Origin: an uncultured Gemmiger sp.
Lineage (GTDB): Bacteria > Bacillota > Clostridia > Oscillospirales > Ruminococcaceae
Length of the DNA stretch: 64,000 nucleotides
NCBI RefSeq assembly: GCF_934561205.1
Contig: NZ_CAKTFU010000003.1
Coordinates: 1 to 64,000, forward strand
Direction of reading: 5' to 3'
Positions within the stretch are counted from its first letter, which is position 1, and each line of letters begins with the position of its first letter. A program made the position numbers and the translations under genes. Positions 26,184 through 33,591 of this stretch are shown in pieces. The notes under the pieces were generated by a model that was not told the origin of the DNA, ran no database searches, and worked only from the letters and a program-made list of their open reading frames with translations.

Positions 26184-26281
26184 AGCGGACACTCCCCTAA
26201 ACGCAAATACTTATCTGTATGATACAACAAAATTGATAGGGACGCAAACCTATATTGCATAAATTTACATCTTGGACAAAG

Positions 26282-26309
26282 CCTGCCCGTAAATTTTGGG
26301 CAGGTTTTA
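26282..26309 (+). terminator. Orphan terminator-like hairpin
   Basis: CCTGCCC and GGGCAGG with a nine-base loop, followed by TTTTAT on the plus strand. No plus-strand gene is seen just upstream, so it could end a small transcript or be a relic. Confidence 0.5.
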
Positions 26310-26340
26310 TGAAAGGCGATGGAGAAGTCGGGAAACCTTG

Positions 26341-26407
26341 CGCCCCGCAGCGGCGGGGACGGGCTGTTCGAATCCTCTACAGGTCAACATAAAAGCAAAA
26401 GCCCCGC
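26341..26407 (+). repeat. tRNA-3'-end-like repeat, copy 1
   Basis: Begins with a CCCCGC..GCGGGG hairpin, then a tRNA-like TTCGAATCC T-loop and an ACAGGTCAACA acceptor end, then ATAAAAGCAAA and a GCCCC stem. Copy 2 starts 142 bp later with few differences. No tRNA 5' half precedes it, so it cannot be a working tRNA. Confidence 0.6.
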
Positions 26408-26427
26408 CGGGGTACGGCAACCGGCGC

Positions 26428-26445
26428 ATGGACCTGGAGGAATTC
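26428..26445 (-). repeat. Fragment of a tRNA-Ala 3' end
   Basis: On the minus strand it matches the last bases of tRNA-Ala(CGC) (read forward: ATGGACCTGGAGG), then diverges. It lies 150 bp from the real tRNA end, in the same relation to repeat copy 1 as the real tRNA has to copy 2. Confidence 0.5.
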
Positions 26446-26482
26446 TCCCGCGCCCTCGCAAACAGCCCACCGGGCTGATTTG

Positions 26483-26548
26483 CGCCCCGCTGCGGCGGGG
26501 ACTGGCTGTTCGAATCCTCTACAGGTCAACATAAAAGCAAAGCCCCCT
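26483..26548 (+). repeat. tRNA-3'-end-like repeat, copy 2
   Basis: Nearly the same as 26341-26407. The segment from ATAAAAGCAAAG on the right pairs with ACTTTGTTTTTAT before tRNA-Ala, so copy 2 and the real tRNA end form an inverted pair around a terminator. Confidence 0.6.
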
Positions 26549-26578
26549 GCCGGGACACGGCAGGGGACTTTGTTTTTA
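26532..26578. terminator. Terminator after tRNA-Ala(CGC)
   Basis: A stem built from CCCCTGCCG and CGGCAGGGG flanked by A-rich and T-rich sides. On the minus strand it follows the tRNA 3' end and ends in GCTTTTAT. Confidence 0.75.
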
Positions 26579-26651
26579 TGGACCTGGAGGGATTCGAACC
26601 CTTGACCTCTCGGATGCGAACCGAACGCTCTCCCAACTGAGCTACAGGCCC
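26579..26651 (-). tRNA. tRNA-Ala (anticodon CGC)
   Basis: Acceptor GGGCCTG pairs with CAGGTCC and includes the G3-U70 pair that identifies alanine tRNAs. D-arm, T-arm GGGTTCGAATCCC-like and a 5-bp anticodon stem (TTCGG/CCGAG-type) are normal; the anticodon loop is TTCGCAT, anticodon CGC, reading GCG. CCA is not encoded. Confidence 0.9.
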
Positions 26652-26668
26652 ATATTTGCGACTTGATT

Positions 26669-26697
26669 ATTTTAAGCCATTCGCCGCAAAATGTCAA
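26669..26697 (-). promoter_or_regulatory. Promoter of tRNA-Ala(CGC)
   Basis: On the minus strand, TTGACA and TAAAAT with a 17-base spacer, about 18 bases before the tRNA. Confidence 0.75.
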
Positions 26698-26789
26698 GTG
26701 CCAAGCGGTAAAAATTTCAAAAGAAATTTCCGCAAAATTATTTTGCAGAAAATTTTACGCATAAGATTCCCCTTGGCGCAAAAAAATGA

Positions 26790-26818
26790 TTGCTATACCG
26801 TACAATGCGTGGTATACT
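26790..26818 (+). promoter_or_regulatory. Promoter of the Spo0A-like operon
   Basis: TTGCTA and TATACT with a 17-base spacer. The start codon is about 160 bases downstream, so the transcript has a long leader. The stretch 26700-26789 before it is AT-rich and holds nothing else that I can see. Confidence 0.65.
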
Positions 26819-26824
26819 GAAACT

Positions 26825-26950
26825 ACCCCACGCGGCGGCGTAGAAAAACGTATACGCCGTGTGGATTGAATCCACCTGTGTTACATTTTATAATTGATCC
26901 AATGCCGCACAATTTGCGGCACTAACAACCGCAAAAAATGTGCGGTTGTT
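26825..26950 (+). promoter_or_regulatory. Structured leader of the Spo0A-like operon
   Basis: Four inverted repeats in a row: an imperfect CCACGCGGCG../..CGCCGTGTGG stem (26827-26864), GTGGATT-G-AATCCAC (26861-26875), TGCCGCA-CAATT-TGCGGCA (26903-26921) and ACAACCGCA..TGCGGTTGT (26925-26949). The first two share bases and so exclude each other. No T-run follows the last, so it is not a plain terminator. It may be a control leader or DNA operator sites. Confidence 0.5.
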
Positions 26951-26982
26951 GCAGAATGTGACATTGTGGAGTGTGAAAAGGA

Positions 26983-27264
26983 ATGAAAGGTCAAACATCA
27001 GACGGAGAGCTTGCTGTGCTGCGGCGCGAGTTCTCGGAGCTTGCGGGGTTACAGGCAGCGGGCTGCATAACCTATACGCTGCGCAAACACGCGGATGCAT
27101 TGTACATAGCTGCGCAGAAAAATGGTCTGCCCGCGCGGGAGTGCATCTTCCCCGGTCAGGACGCTGCGCAGGCGGAGCTTTTGCTGTGTTTCCTGTACGA
27201 AAATGCCGTTTCGCCCCAGCAAATCAACGATGTGATCCGGGACCTGTATCCGGGCTTGAGGTGA
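26983..27264 (+). CDS. Small protein of unknown function in the Spo0A-like operon
   Basis: A 93-residue soluble protein, first gene after the structured leader and 5 bp before the Spo0A-like gene. It reads as alpha/beta: SDGELAVLRREFSEL, a CITYTLRKHADALYIAA strand-helix part, then QAELLLCFLYENAVSPQQINDVIRDL. I recognise no domain with confidence; small conserved clostridial proteins of this size are known beside spo0A-like genes. Its place suggests a helper of the regulator or kinase downstream. Confidence 0.6.
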   Translation: MKGQTSDGELAVLRREFSELAGLQAAGCITYTLRKHADALYIAAQKNGLPARECIFPGQDAAQAELLLCFLYENAVSPQQINDVIRDLYPGLR

Positions 27265-27269
27265 CTGCT

Positions 27270-28049
27270 ATGCCGCTGTTAGAAAATCTTGTTTTTGCGG
27301 CAGAACTGCCGCAGGAGCCGGCACAGGTCACGGCGCTTTTTGCCGTTTCGCAGTCCTTGGAGCGCGACTGCATCCGGCTGTACGCCCACAGCCAGCCCTG
27401 CGTAACGGCGGGCGTGTACGCAACGGCGGAGGCACTTTTGCAGGCGCTGCAGGAGGGAATTTGCCCGCAGGTGGTGGCGGTGGATGTGCTGCTGCCCGAA
27501 GCGACGTTTCAAAACCTGCTGCAAAGCGTGCAGAAATTGCCCGGTTTGCCCAGCCCGAAAATCCTTCTGCTGACACCTTTTCCCGAAACCGCCGCCGCGC
27601 GCGGCGCTTTGCACAAGCTGGATCGCTACGCCCGGCTGGTGCGCCCGTACAGTATGGAAGCGCTGTTCGGCACAGTGTATGCCCTCGGTGCGGACGAGCG
27701 CAGCACGCGCATCTATCATATTCAGCGGCTTTGCTGTGCGGCGATGCAAAGCCTGAAAGCCGACCCCACGCTCACCGGTACGCAGTATCTGAACCGGATT
27801 TTGCTGTGCGCCCTGCTTTATGAGCAGGAGCTGCCGCTGAGCCGCTTATACCAGATCGCGGGCGAGGAACGCGGTATCGACGAAAAGGCGGTCACGGCGG
27901 CGCTGTCCCGCCTGTCGGGGGCGCTGTGCCGCAAGCACACCGAAGGGTATGTTGCGCTGTGCTGGCGCTGCGGCTGCACATCGCAGACGCCGCTGTCCAA
28001 CGGGCGGCTGATTCGCGCGCTGATTGAGGAATTGCGCACCTACCTATGA
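27270..28049 (+). CDS. Spo0A-like regulator with degenerate receiver
   Basis: I start at ATG 27270, five bases after the upstream stop; the open frame extends back to 26940 across the first gene. The 259-residue protein has a weak receiver (Asp72 in VVAVDVLLPE, T102 in LLLTPF, but Arg125 where the usual Lys stands and no early acidic pair). Its C-terminal part (GTQYLNRILLCALLYEQE, then KAVTAALSRLSGAL, then NGRLIRALIEELR) follows the Spo0A effector fold: GYQYLR start, recognition helix, NSEFI-type end. It is too divergent to be spo0A itself. The next gene is a kinase-like ATPase. Confidence 0.6.
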   Translation: MPLLENLVFAAELPQEPAQVTALFAVSQSLERDCIRLYAHSQPCVTAGVYATAEALLQALQEGICPQVVAVDVLLPEATFQNLLQSVQKLPGLPSPKILLLTPFPETAAARGALHKLDRYARLVRPYSMEALFGTVYALGADERSTRIYHIQRLCCAAMQSLKADPTLTGTQYLNRILLCALLYEQELPLSRLYQIAGEERGIDEKAVTAALSRLSGALCRKHTEGYVALCWRCGCTSQTPLSNGRLIRALIEELRTYL

Positions 28050-28077
28050 TATGCCACACCTTACGGAGGCGATGCTT

Positions 28078-28857
28078 ATGGAATCGCAGGAGAAACAGGA
28101 TACCCTTTTGGCCCTGCGCGGCGGGCTGCAGGGGCGTATGGCGCTCTCTTTTGATATGCTGGAAAACACGCTGGAAGTGCTGCAAGGCCGCTTGGACGAT
28201 GCCGACCAAGAGGACGTTGCAGCGCTGCTGGCTGCCGCACGGGAAGAATTGCAGGACTTGCGCCGCCTGAGCCGCCATACCGTCCACGCTGCCTGTCTGG
28301 GGCTGACGGAGCCGGAGTTATACCCCATGGAACTGGCAGGAACCCTGCGTGAAATGTGCGATTTTTGCAGCCGCGACCTGCAGGAGCTTGGCAGCGGCAT
28401 AGAGATTCGGCTGACCTGTGAGCCGGGCGTGCAGATTTTGCCGACCATGGGCGATGCCCGGCTTGTGGCACGCATTACGGGCAATTTGCTTTCCAACGCC
28501 ATCGAAGCAGGGGCAAAGCGGATTTGCCTGCACCTGTTTGCCGATAAGCTGGTGTACAGCGATGACGGCTGCGGTATGCCGCAGGACGCGGCGGAGCTGT
28601 TGAGTAACGGCGTCAGCGCCGCACGGCTGGAGCAGTGCGGTGCCACCGGCCTGAGGGAGATACGCCGCTGCGCCGAGGCGATGGGCTGGCAGATCTGCGC
28701 ACGGCAAGGGCAGGGGACACAGCTGGAATTTACCCTGCCGCCCTGCACGGTGGATATCGGCAGCCTGCTCTTAGAGTCCGACAACTGGTATGCCGGGCGC
28801 AGCCGCGAGGTCCTGCACGGGGAACTGGTGCACGGGCTGCGCGCCTGCCGGCAATAA
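28078..28857 (+). CDS. Cytosolic sensor-kinase-like ATPase
   Basis: I start at ATG 28078, eight bases after GGAGG; two in-frame ATG codons (28051, 28072) lie just upstream. The 259-residue protein has a helical N-terminal part with an RRLSRHTVH segment that could hold the phosphorylated His, and an ATPase domain with N-box ITGNLLSNAIEAG, a DDGCGMP box and a GATGLREI box. There are no membrane helices. It is the likely partner of the Spo0A-like protein, 28 bp upstream, either as kinase or phosphatase. The last 30 residues are an extra tail. Confidence 0.7.
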   Translation: MESQEKQDTLLALRGGLQGRMALSFDMLENTLEVLQGRLDDADQEDVAALLAAAREELQDLRRLSRHTVHAACLGLTEPELYPMELAGTLREMCDFCSRDLQELGSGIEIRLTCEPGVQILPTMGDARLVARITGNLLSNAIEAGAKRICLHLFADKLVYSDDGCGMPQDAAELLSNGVSAARLEQCGATGLREIRRCAEAMGWQICARQGQGTQLEFTLPPCTVDIGSLLLESDNWYAGRSREVLHGELVHGLRACRQ

Positions 28858-28863
28858 AAAGCA

Positions 28864-28899
28864 AACACATCCGTAAACGACGCGGGTGTGTTATTTTTT
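28864..28899 (+). terminator. Terminator of the Spo0A-like operon
   Basis: AACACATCC and GGGTGTGTT form the stem, followed by ATTTTTT. Confidence 0.8.
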
Positions 28900-28941
28900 G
28901 CCTGTGAGCACAGGGGGCCAAAATCTTTTTTTCGGTGTGAC

Positions 28942-28970
28942 TTTACTTTGCGCACAATCTATTGTAAAAT
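28942..28970 (+). promoter_or_regulatory. Promoter of the pyrH cluster
   Basis: TTTACT and TAAAAT with a 17-base spacer, about 75 bases before the pyrH start. Confidence 0.5.
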
Positions 28971-29046
28971 AGAAACAATCATATTGGTTCACTGTGCCCT
29001 TGCGCTGCGGCGGCGGGGGCAAATACAAAACAGGTGGTGCTTTATT

Positions 29047-29754
29047 ATGGCAATCCAGTACAAACGTATTCTTCTCAAAGTCAGCGGCGAGGCGCTTTCC
29101 GGCGCTAAGGGCACCGGCTTTGACGAGGCGACCATCGCCTCCATCTGCGCGGGCATCAAGGCCGCCCATGACCTGGGCGTGCAGATCGGCATCGTTGTGG
29201 GCGGCGGCAACTTCTGGCGCGGACGTTCCAGCGGCAGCATGGATCGCATGGACGCCGACAAAATCGGTATGCTGGCAACCGTTATGAACGCGCTGGCGGT
29301 CAAGGATGCGCTGCGTCAGCAGGGTGTGCCCGCCGTGGTCATGACCAGTTCCTTCATGCCCCAGGTGGCCGAGGTGTTCACCAGCGACAAGGCTATCGCC
29401 GCGCTGGAAAGCGGCAAGATCGTTGTGTTCGGCGGCGGTACCGGCAACCCCATCTTCTCCACCGATACCGCCAGCGCCCTGCGCGCGCTGGAAATCAGCG
29501 CGGACGCCATGTTCAAGGCCACTATGGTCGACGGCGTTTACGACAAGGACCCCCACAAGTACGCCGACGCCGTGCGCTATGACACGCTGACCTTCACCCG
29601 CGTGCTGGACGAGCGTCTGGCCGTCATGGACTCCACCGCCGCAACGCTGTGCCGCGACAACGGCCTGCCCATTCTGGTGTTTGACTTGGGCGAGCCCGCC
29701 AACATTGCCAAGGCCGTGCAGGGCGAGGTCGTGGGAACCCTGGTAAAAGAATAA
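29047..29754 (+). CDS. pyrH: UMP kinase PyrH
   Basis: A 235-residue amino-acid-kinase-fold enzyme making UDP from UMP and ATP. Visible marks are RILLKVSGEAL at the start, the IVVGGGNFWRG glycine loop, MNALAVKDAL, and a late GVYDKDP motif that binds ATP and Mg. The start is ATG 29047 after AGGTGG; an open frame upstream is not coding. It heads the cluster pyrH-frr-cdsA-dxr-rseP-ispG-polC, a very common Firmicute order. Confidence 0.97.
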   Translation: MAIQYKRILLKVSGEALSGAKGTGFDEATIASICAGIKAAHDLGVQIGIVVGGGNFWRGRSSGSMDRMDADKIGMLATVMNALAVKDALRQQGVPAVVMTSSFMPQVAEVFTSDKAIAALESGKIVVFGGGTGNPIFSTDTASALRALEISADAMFKATMVDGVYDKDPHKYADAVRYDTLTFTRVLDERLAVMDSTAATLCRDNGLPILVFDLGEPANIAKAVQGEVVGTLVKE

Positions 29755-29817
29755 GTTGAAAAATTCATAAAATCCCCCTATTCTGATAAATATTGACAAA
29801 ATAAGGAGAAAACGATT

Positions 29818-30372
29818 ATGAGCAGCATGACCAAACCTTTTGAAGAAAAAATGAACGCCAGCGTGGACCATCTGGTGCGTGAACTGGCCGCTATCCGCGC
29901 CGGCCGCGCCAACCCCGCCGTGCTGGACCGCGTGGCAGTGGACTACTACGGCAGCCCCACGCCCATCAACCAGATCGCCGCCGTCGCCGTGGCCGAGGCC
30001 CGTATCCTGACCATCACCCCCTGGGATCGTTCCATGCTCAAGCCCATCTCCAAGGCTATCCAGACCAGCGACATCGGCATCAACCCCATTGACGACGGCC
30101 AGGTCATTCGCCTGGTTTTCCCCGCCCCCACCGAGGAGCGCCGCAAGCAGCTGACCAAGGACGTTGCCAAGCAGGGCGAAGAAGCGAAGATCGCCGTGCG
30201 CAATGTCCGCCGCGATGCCATGGATAAGTTCAAGGCCCAGAAAAAGGCCGGTGAGCTGACCGAGGACGACCAGAAAAAGCTGGAGGAAGAGACCCAGAAG
30301 CTGACCGACAAGTATGTCAAGCAGGTCGACGAGATTTGCGCCAACAAGAACAAGGAAATCATGGAAGTCTGA
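29818..30372 (+). CDS. frr: Ribosome recycling factor
   Basis: A 184-residue protein with the RRF signature: an N-terminal three-helix bundle strand (MNASVDHLVRELAAIRAGRANP), a small beta domain (PINQIAAVAVAEARILTITPWD) and a charged C-terminal helix pair. With EF-G it splits post-termination ribosomes. Normal length. It lies 63 bp after pyrH with an AAGGAG site. Confidence 0.98.
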   Translation: MSSMTKPFEEKMNASVDHLVRELAAIRAGRANPAVLDRVAVDYYGSPTPINQIAAVAVAEARILTITPWDRSMLKPISKAIQTSDIGINPIDDGQVIRLVFPAPTEERRKQLTKDVAKQGEEAKIAVRNVRRDAMDKFKAQKKAGELTEDDQKKLEEETQKLTDKYVKQVDEICANKNKEIMEV

Positions 30373-30422
30373 TTTTCTGGTGTGACCCAGACAAATTTTT
30401 CACCTGAAAGGGAACTACCGCT

Positions 30423-31286
30423 ATGAAGACCCGTGTTATTACCGCCGTCGTGGGGCTGGCTTTTCTGGCCCTTGTTCTTACCTTTTTTGATACGCTGTTT
30501 TTTGACCTGACGCTGACGGCTATCTGCCTGTTGGCCATCCATGAGGTATTTTCCGCCATGGGCTTTGGCAAAAAGCAGTGGTACCTGTACGCTGTCACCG
30601 TGCCGTTTACGCTGATGATCATGCTCAGCGGCATGCAGGCCGTGCGCGCAGTGTTGCTGCCGTGCAGCTTTTTGGTGGTGCTGTTCTTCAACATCTGCCA
30701 AATCAAAAACGTTAAGACGATCGATTTCGGCAGGCTTTCCGGGTTTGTGTATTTTTCCGGCGTTATCATCTTCTGTTTCTATTCGCTGGTACACTTAAAG
30801 CGGGTGCTGCCCTTTGCAACTTACCGCTATGATGCCATCTACTTCATTCTGCTGATTTTGTGCTTTGCCTGGGGCGGCGATACCGCGGCTTACTTTGCAG
30901 GCCGCGCCTTCGGCAAGCACAAGCTGGCCCCCGTGGTCAGCCCCCACAAAACGGTGGAGGGCGCTGTCGGCGGTGTGGCGGGCAGCATTGCGGCCGGTAT
31001 GGTGCTGACGCTGGTCTACTCGCTGCTGTCTGCGCGGTATCATGTCATTACCATCAATGTGCAGCCGTATCATTACCTGATCCTGGCCGTCATGGGCGGC
31101 ATTGCCTCGGTGCTGGGCATCCTGGGCGATCTGTTCGCCTCGGCCGTCAAGCGCCAGGTGGGCATCAAGGACTACGGCACCATTTTTCCCGGTCACGGCG
31201 GTATTCTGGACCGATTTGACAGTGTGATGTTTGTCGCGCCGTTTGTGTCCATCGCCGTGCGGTTCTTCTTCTATATGATTCACTAA
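30423..31286 (+). CDS. cdsA: Phosphatidate cytidylyltransferase CdsA
   Basis: A 287-residue membrane enzyme with about eight hydrophobic helices. The C-terminal signature SAVKRQVGIKDYG..PGHGGILDRFDS is intact and holds the metal-binding Asp residues. It makes CDP-diacylglycerol for phospholipid synthesis. In most Firmicutes uppS stands between frr and this gene; here the gap is only 50 bp and uppS is missing. Confidence 0.96.
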   Translation: MKTRVITAVVGLAFLALVLTFFDTLFFDLTLTAICLLAIHEVFSAMGFGKKQWYLYAVTVPFTLMIMLSGMQAVRAVLLPCSFLVVLFFNICQIKNVKTIDFGRLSGFVYFSGVIIFCFYSLVHLKRVLPFATYRYDAIYFILLILCFAWGGDTAAYFAGRAFGKHKLAPVVSPHKTVEGAVGGVAGSIAAGMVLTLVYSLLSARYHVITINVQPYHYLILAVMGGIASVLGILGDLFASAVKRQVGIKDYGTIFPGHGGILDRFDSVMFVAPFVSIAVRFFFYMIH

Positions 31287-31298
31287 AAGGACGATAGT

Positions 31299-32450
31299 AT
31301 GAGCAAAACAATTACCTTGCTTGGCTCTACCGGTTCTATCGGCACCCAAAGCCTGGACGTGGCGCGCATGCACGGCTACAAGGTGTTCGGCCTTGCGGCC
31401 AACTCCAGCGTGGAGAAACTGCTTGCGCAGATCAACGAATTCCACCCCGAATATGTGGCCGTGGCGGAGCCTTCCGCCTATGAAAAACTCGCCGCTGCGC
31501 TGGCAGGGCAGGCCGATGCGCCCAAGCTGCTGCAGGGGGCCGAGGGGCTGCGCACCCTTGCTGCCATGGACGGCGCCGGAACGGTGCTGAACGCCGTGGT
31601 CGGCATTGCCGGTCTGCCCGCCTCCCTCGCCGCCATTGAAAGCGGCCACGACCTGGCACTGGCCAACAAAGAAAGCCTTGTCACCGGCGGCCATCTGGTC
31701 ACCGATGCCGTGGCCAAACACGGTGTGCACCTGCTGCCTGTGGACAGCGAGCACAGCGCCATCTTCCAGTGTCTGCAGGACGCCCACAGCGCCAAAACGC
31801 TGGAAAAGATCCTGCTGACTGCCTCCGGCGGCCCCTTCTTCGGCATGACGACCGAGCAGCTGCGCACCAAGACCAAGGCGGATGCCCTCAAGCATCCCAA
31901 CTGGAATATGGGCGCCAAAATCACCATCGACTCGGCCACCTTGATGAACAAGGGCCTGGAATTGATCGAGGCAGCGTGGCTTTTCGGCCTGCCGGAGGAT
32001 AAGATCCAAATCGTTGTCCAGCGCGAAAGCATCATCCACTCGGCGGTGCAGTTCAGCGACCATTCCATTCTGGCGCAGCTGGGCGTGCCGGATATGCGCA
32101 TCCCCATCCAGTATGCGCTGACCTGGCCCGAGCGTATGCCCAGCCCCGTGCCGGAGCTGGACTTTGCGGCGCTGACCAAGCTGAGCATCGCCCAGGCCGA
32201 CGACGAGACCTTCCGCTGTCTGGCCGCCTGCAAAAAGGCCATCCGCAAGGGCGGGCTGGCACCCTGTGCCGCCAACGGTGCCAACGAGGCCGCCGTGGCG
32301 CATTTCCTGCGGGATGAAATCGGCTTTTTGGACATCGGCCGCCTGGTCGAGGGCATCGTGGACAGCGATTCCTTCGGCGGCGATTACACGTTGGACGATG
32401 TGTACGAGTGCGACCGCATGGCGCGCGCGTATGTCGAAAGCCATCTGTAA
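31299..32450 (+). CDS. dxr: 1-deoxy-D-xylulose 5-phosphate reductoisomerase
   Basis: A 383-residue enzyme of the MEP isoprenoid pathway; it turns DXP to MEP with NADPH. The N-terminal GSTGSIGTQSLDV nucleotide loop, the NKESLV segment, the PVDSEHSA metal site and the MNKGLE..E region can be read. Normal length, 12 bp after cdsA. Together with ispG nearby it shows that isoprenoids are made through MEP. Confidence 0.97.
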   Translation: MSKTITLLGSTGSIGTQSLDVARMHGYKVFGLAANSSVEKLLAQINEFHPEYVAVAEPSAYEKLAAALAGQADAPKLLQGAEGLRTLAAMDGAGTVLNAVVGIAGLPASLAAIESGHDLALANKESLVTGGHLVTDAVAKHGVHLLPVDSEHSAIFQCLQDAHSAKTLEKILLTASGGPFFGMTTEQLRTKTKADALKHPNWNMGAKITIDSATLMNKGLELIEAAWLFGLPEDKIQIVVQRESIIHSAVQFSDHSILAQLGVPDMRIPIQYALTWPERMPSPVPELDFAALTKLSIAQADDETFRCLAACKKAIRKGGLAPCAANGANEAAVAHFLRDEIGFLDIGRLVEGIVDSDSFGGDYTLDDVYECDRMARAYVESHL

Positions 32451-32487
32451 AATCTATGGGCGACACCGCATTTTTTGAGAGGTTCCT

Positions 32488-33579
32488 ATGACGTTTTTCA
32501 TAACTGCCGCTGTATCGCTGTTGGTGTTCGGCAGTGTGGTGCTTGTGCATGAGCTGGGGCATTTTTTGGCCGCGCGGGCAGCGGGCATCCGTGTCGAGGA
32601 GTTTTCTGTCGGTATCGGGCCGCGCCTGTGGGGCTTCACCGGCAAAAACGGCACCCGCTACTCGCTGCGTTTGCTGCCCCTGGGCGGCTACAACCTGTTC
32701 GAGACTCCTGCCTCGGAGGATGAAACTGACGATGCTGCGCAGGAAAACGCCCTGACCTGTCAGGACAAGCCGCTGTTTCCCGCCCCGATGGAGAACCTTT
32801 CTTTTGAGGAAGCCCCGCCTCAGCAGCGCTTTTTGGTGACGCTGGCGGGAGCTTTGATGAACTTTTTGCTGGGGGCGGCGCTCATGCTGGTGCTGGCGCT
32901 CTCCATGCAGGTGCTCGGCTCCAACCGCGTGGCGGATTTTACCGAAAACGCACCCAGCGCCGCCTATTTGCAGGCAGGGGACGAGATTCTGTGGGTGGAC
33001 GGCACCCGCTGCCGCAGCAGCTTTTCGCTGCTGAACAGCTTTGACGGCACGCAAAAAGAACATACGCTCGTCATAAAAAGGGGCGGTGAGGTCATGACCC
33101 TGCGCGGTGTGACCGTTGCCCCCCAAAAGGACGAAAACGGCGCGCTGAAAAGCCCCATCGACTTCCGCGTCGTGGGTGTGGCCAGAACGCCGCGCGCCGT
33201 GCTGAATCAGGCGGTGGATTTCTTCAGCTTTTACAGCACGATGATCCTGCGCAGCTTCGGTGACCTTGCCACCGGCAAGACCGGCATGGATCAGCTTACA
33301 GGCCCCGTGGGCACCGTCGCGGTGGTGCGGCAGGCCATCTCCTACGGCTGGCAGGACGTTGTCTCGCTGATGGCGCTGCTGACCATCAACATCGGCATCT
33401 TCAACCTGCTGCCCGTTCCCGCACTGGACGGCTGCAAGCTGCTGTTTTTGGCGTTTGAGTCGCTGACAGGGCGTGCCGTGCCCCTGCGTGCGCAGGCCGT
33501 CATCAATGCGGCGGGTATGCTGGCGCTTATGGGGCTGATGCTGTTTGTGACCATGCAGGACGTGATACGCATTTTTTAA
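32488..33579 (+). CDS. rseP: Site-2 intramembrane metalloprotease RseP
   Basis: A 363-residue membrane protease with HELGH at residues 21-25 in the first helix, a PDZ domain at about 145-215 (LQAGDEILWVDG) and a second active-site motif (PALDGCKLL) near the C-terminus. In Firmicutes RseP/RasP cuts anti-sigma factors and leftover signal peptides. A 37-residue acidic insert (ETPASEDETDDAAQENALTC) precedes the second helix, common in this group. The gene lies between dxr and ispG. Confidence 0.95.
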   Translation: MTFFITAAVSLLVFGSVVLVHELGHFLAARAAGIRVEEFSVGIGPRLWGFTGKNGTRYSLRLLPLGGYNLFETPASEDETDDAAQENALTCQDKPLFPAPMENLSFEEAPPQQRFLVTLAGALMNFLLGAALMLVLALSMQVLGSNRVADFTENAPSAAYLQAGDEILWVDGTRCRSSFSLLNSFDGTQKEHTLVIKRGGEVMTLRGVTVAPQKDENGALKSPIDFRVVGVARTPRAVLNQAVDFFSFYSTMILRSFGDLATGKTGMDQLTGPVGTVAVVRQAISYGWQDVVSLMALLTINIGIFNLLPVPALDGCKLLFLAFESLTGRAVPLRAQAVINAAGMLALMGLMLFVTMQDVIRIF

Positions 33580-33591
33580 GGAGGCACAACC

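Noticed and set aside
26319..26534. A 71-residue open frame over the tRNA-end repeats
   Set aside because: The frame is formed by the duplicated tRNA-like sequence itself; it has no ribosome site.
26341..26548. Extra tRNA genes on the plus strand
   Set aside because: Only T-loop and acceptor ends are present; D-arm, anticodon arm and 5' acceptor strand are missing.
27270..28049. Calling this gene spo0A
   Set aside because: The receiver lacks key residues and the effector domain is too divergent; a Spo0A-like label is as far as the sequence goes.
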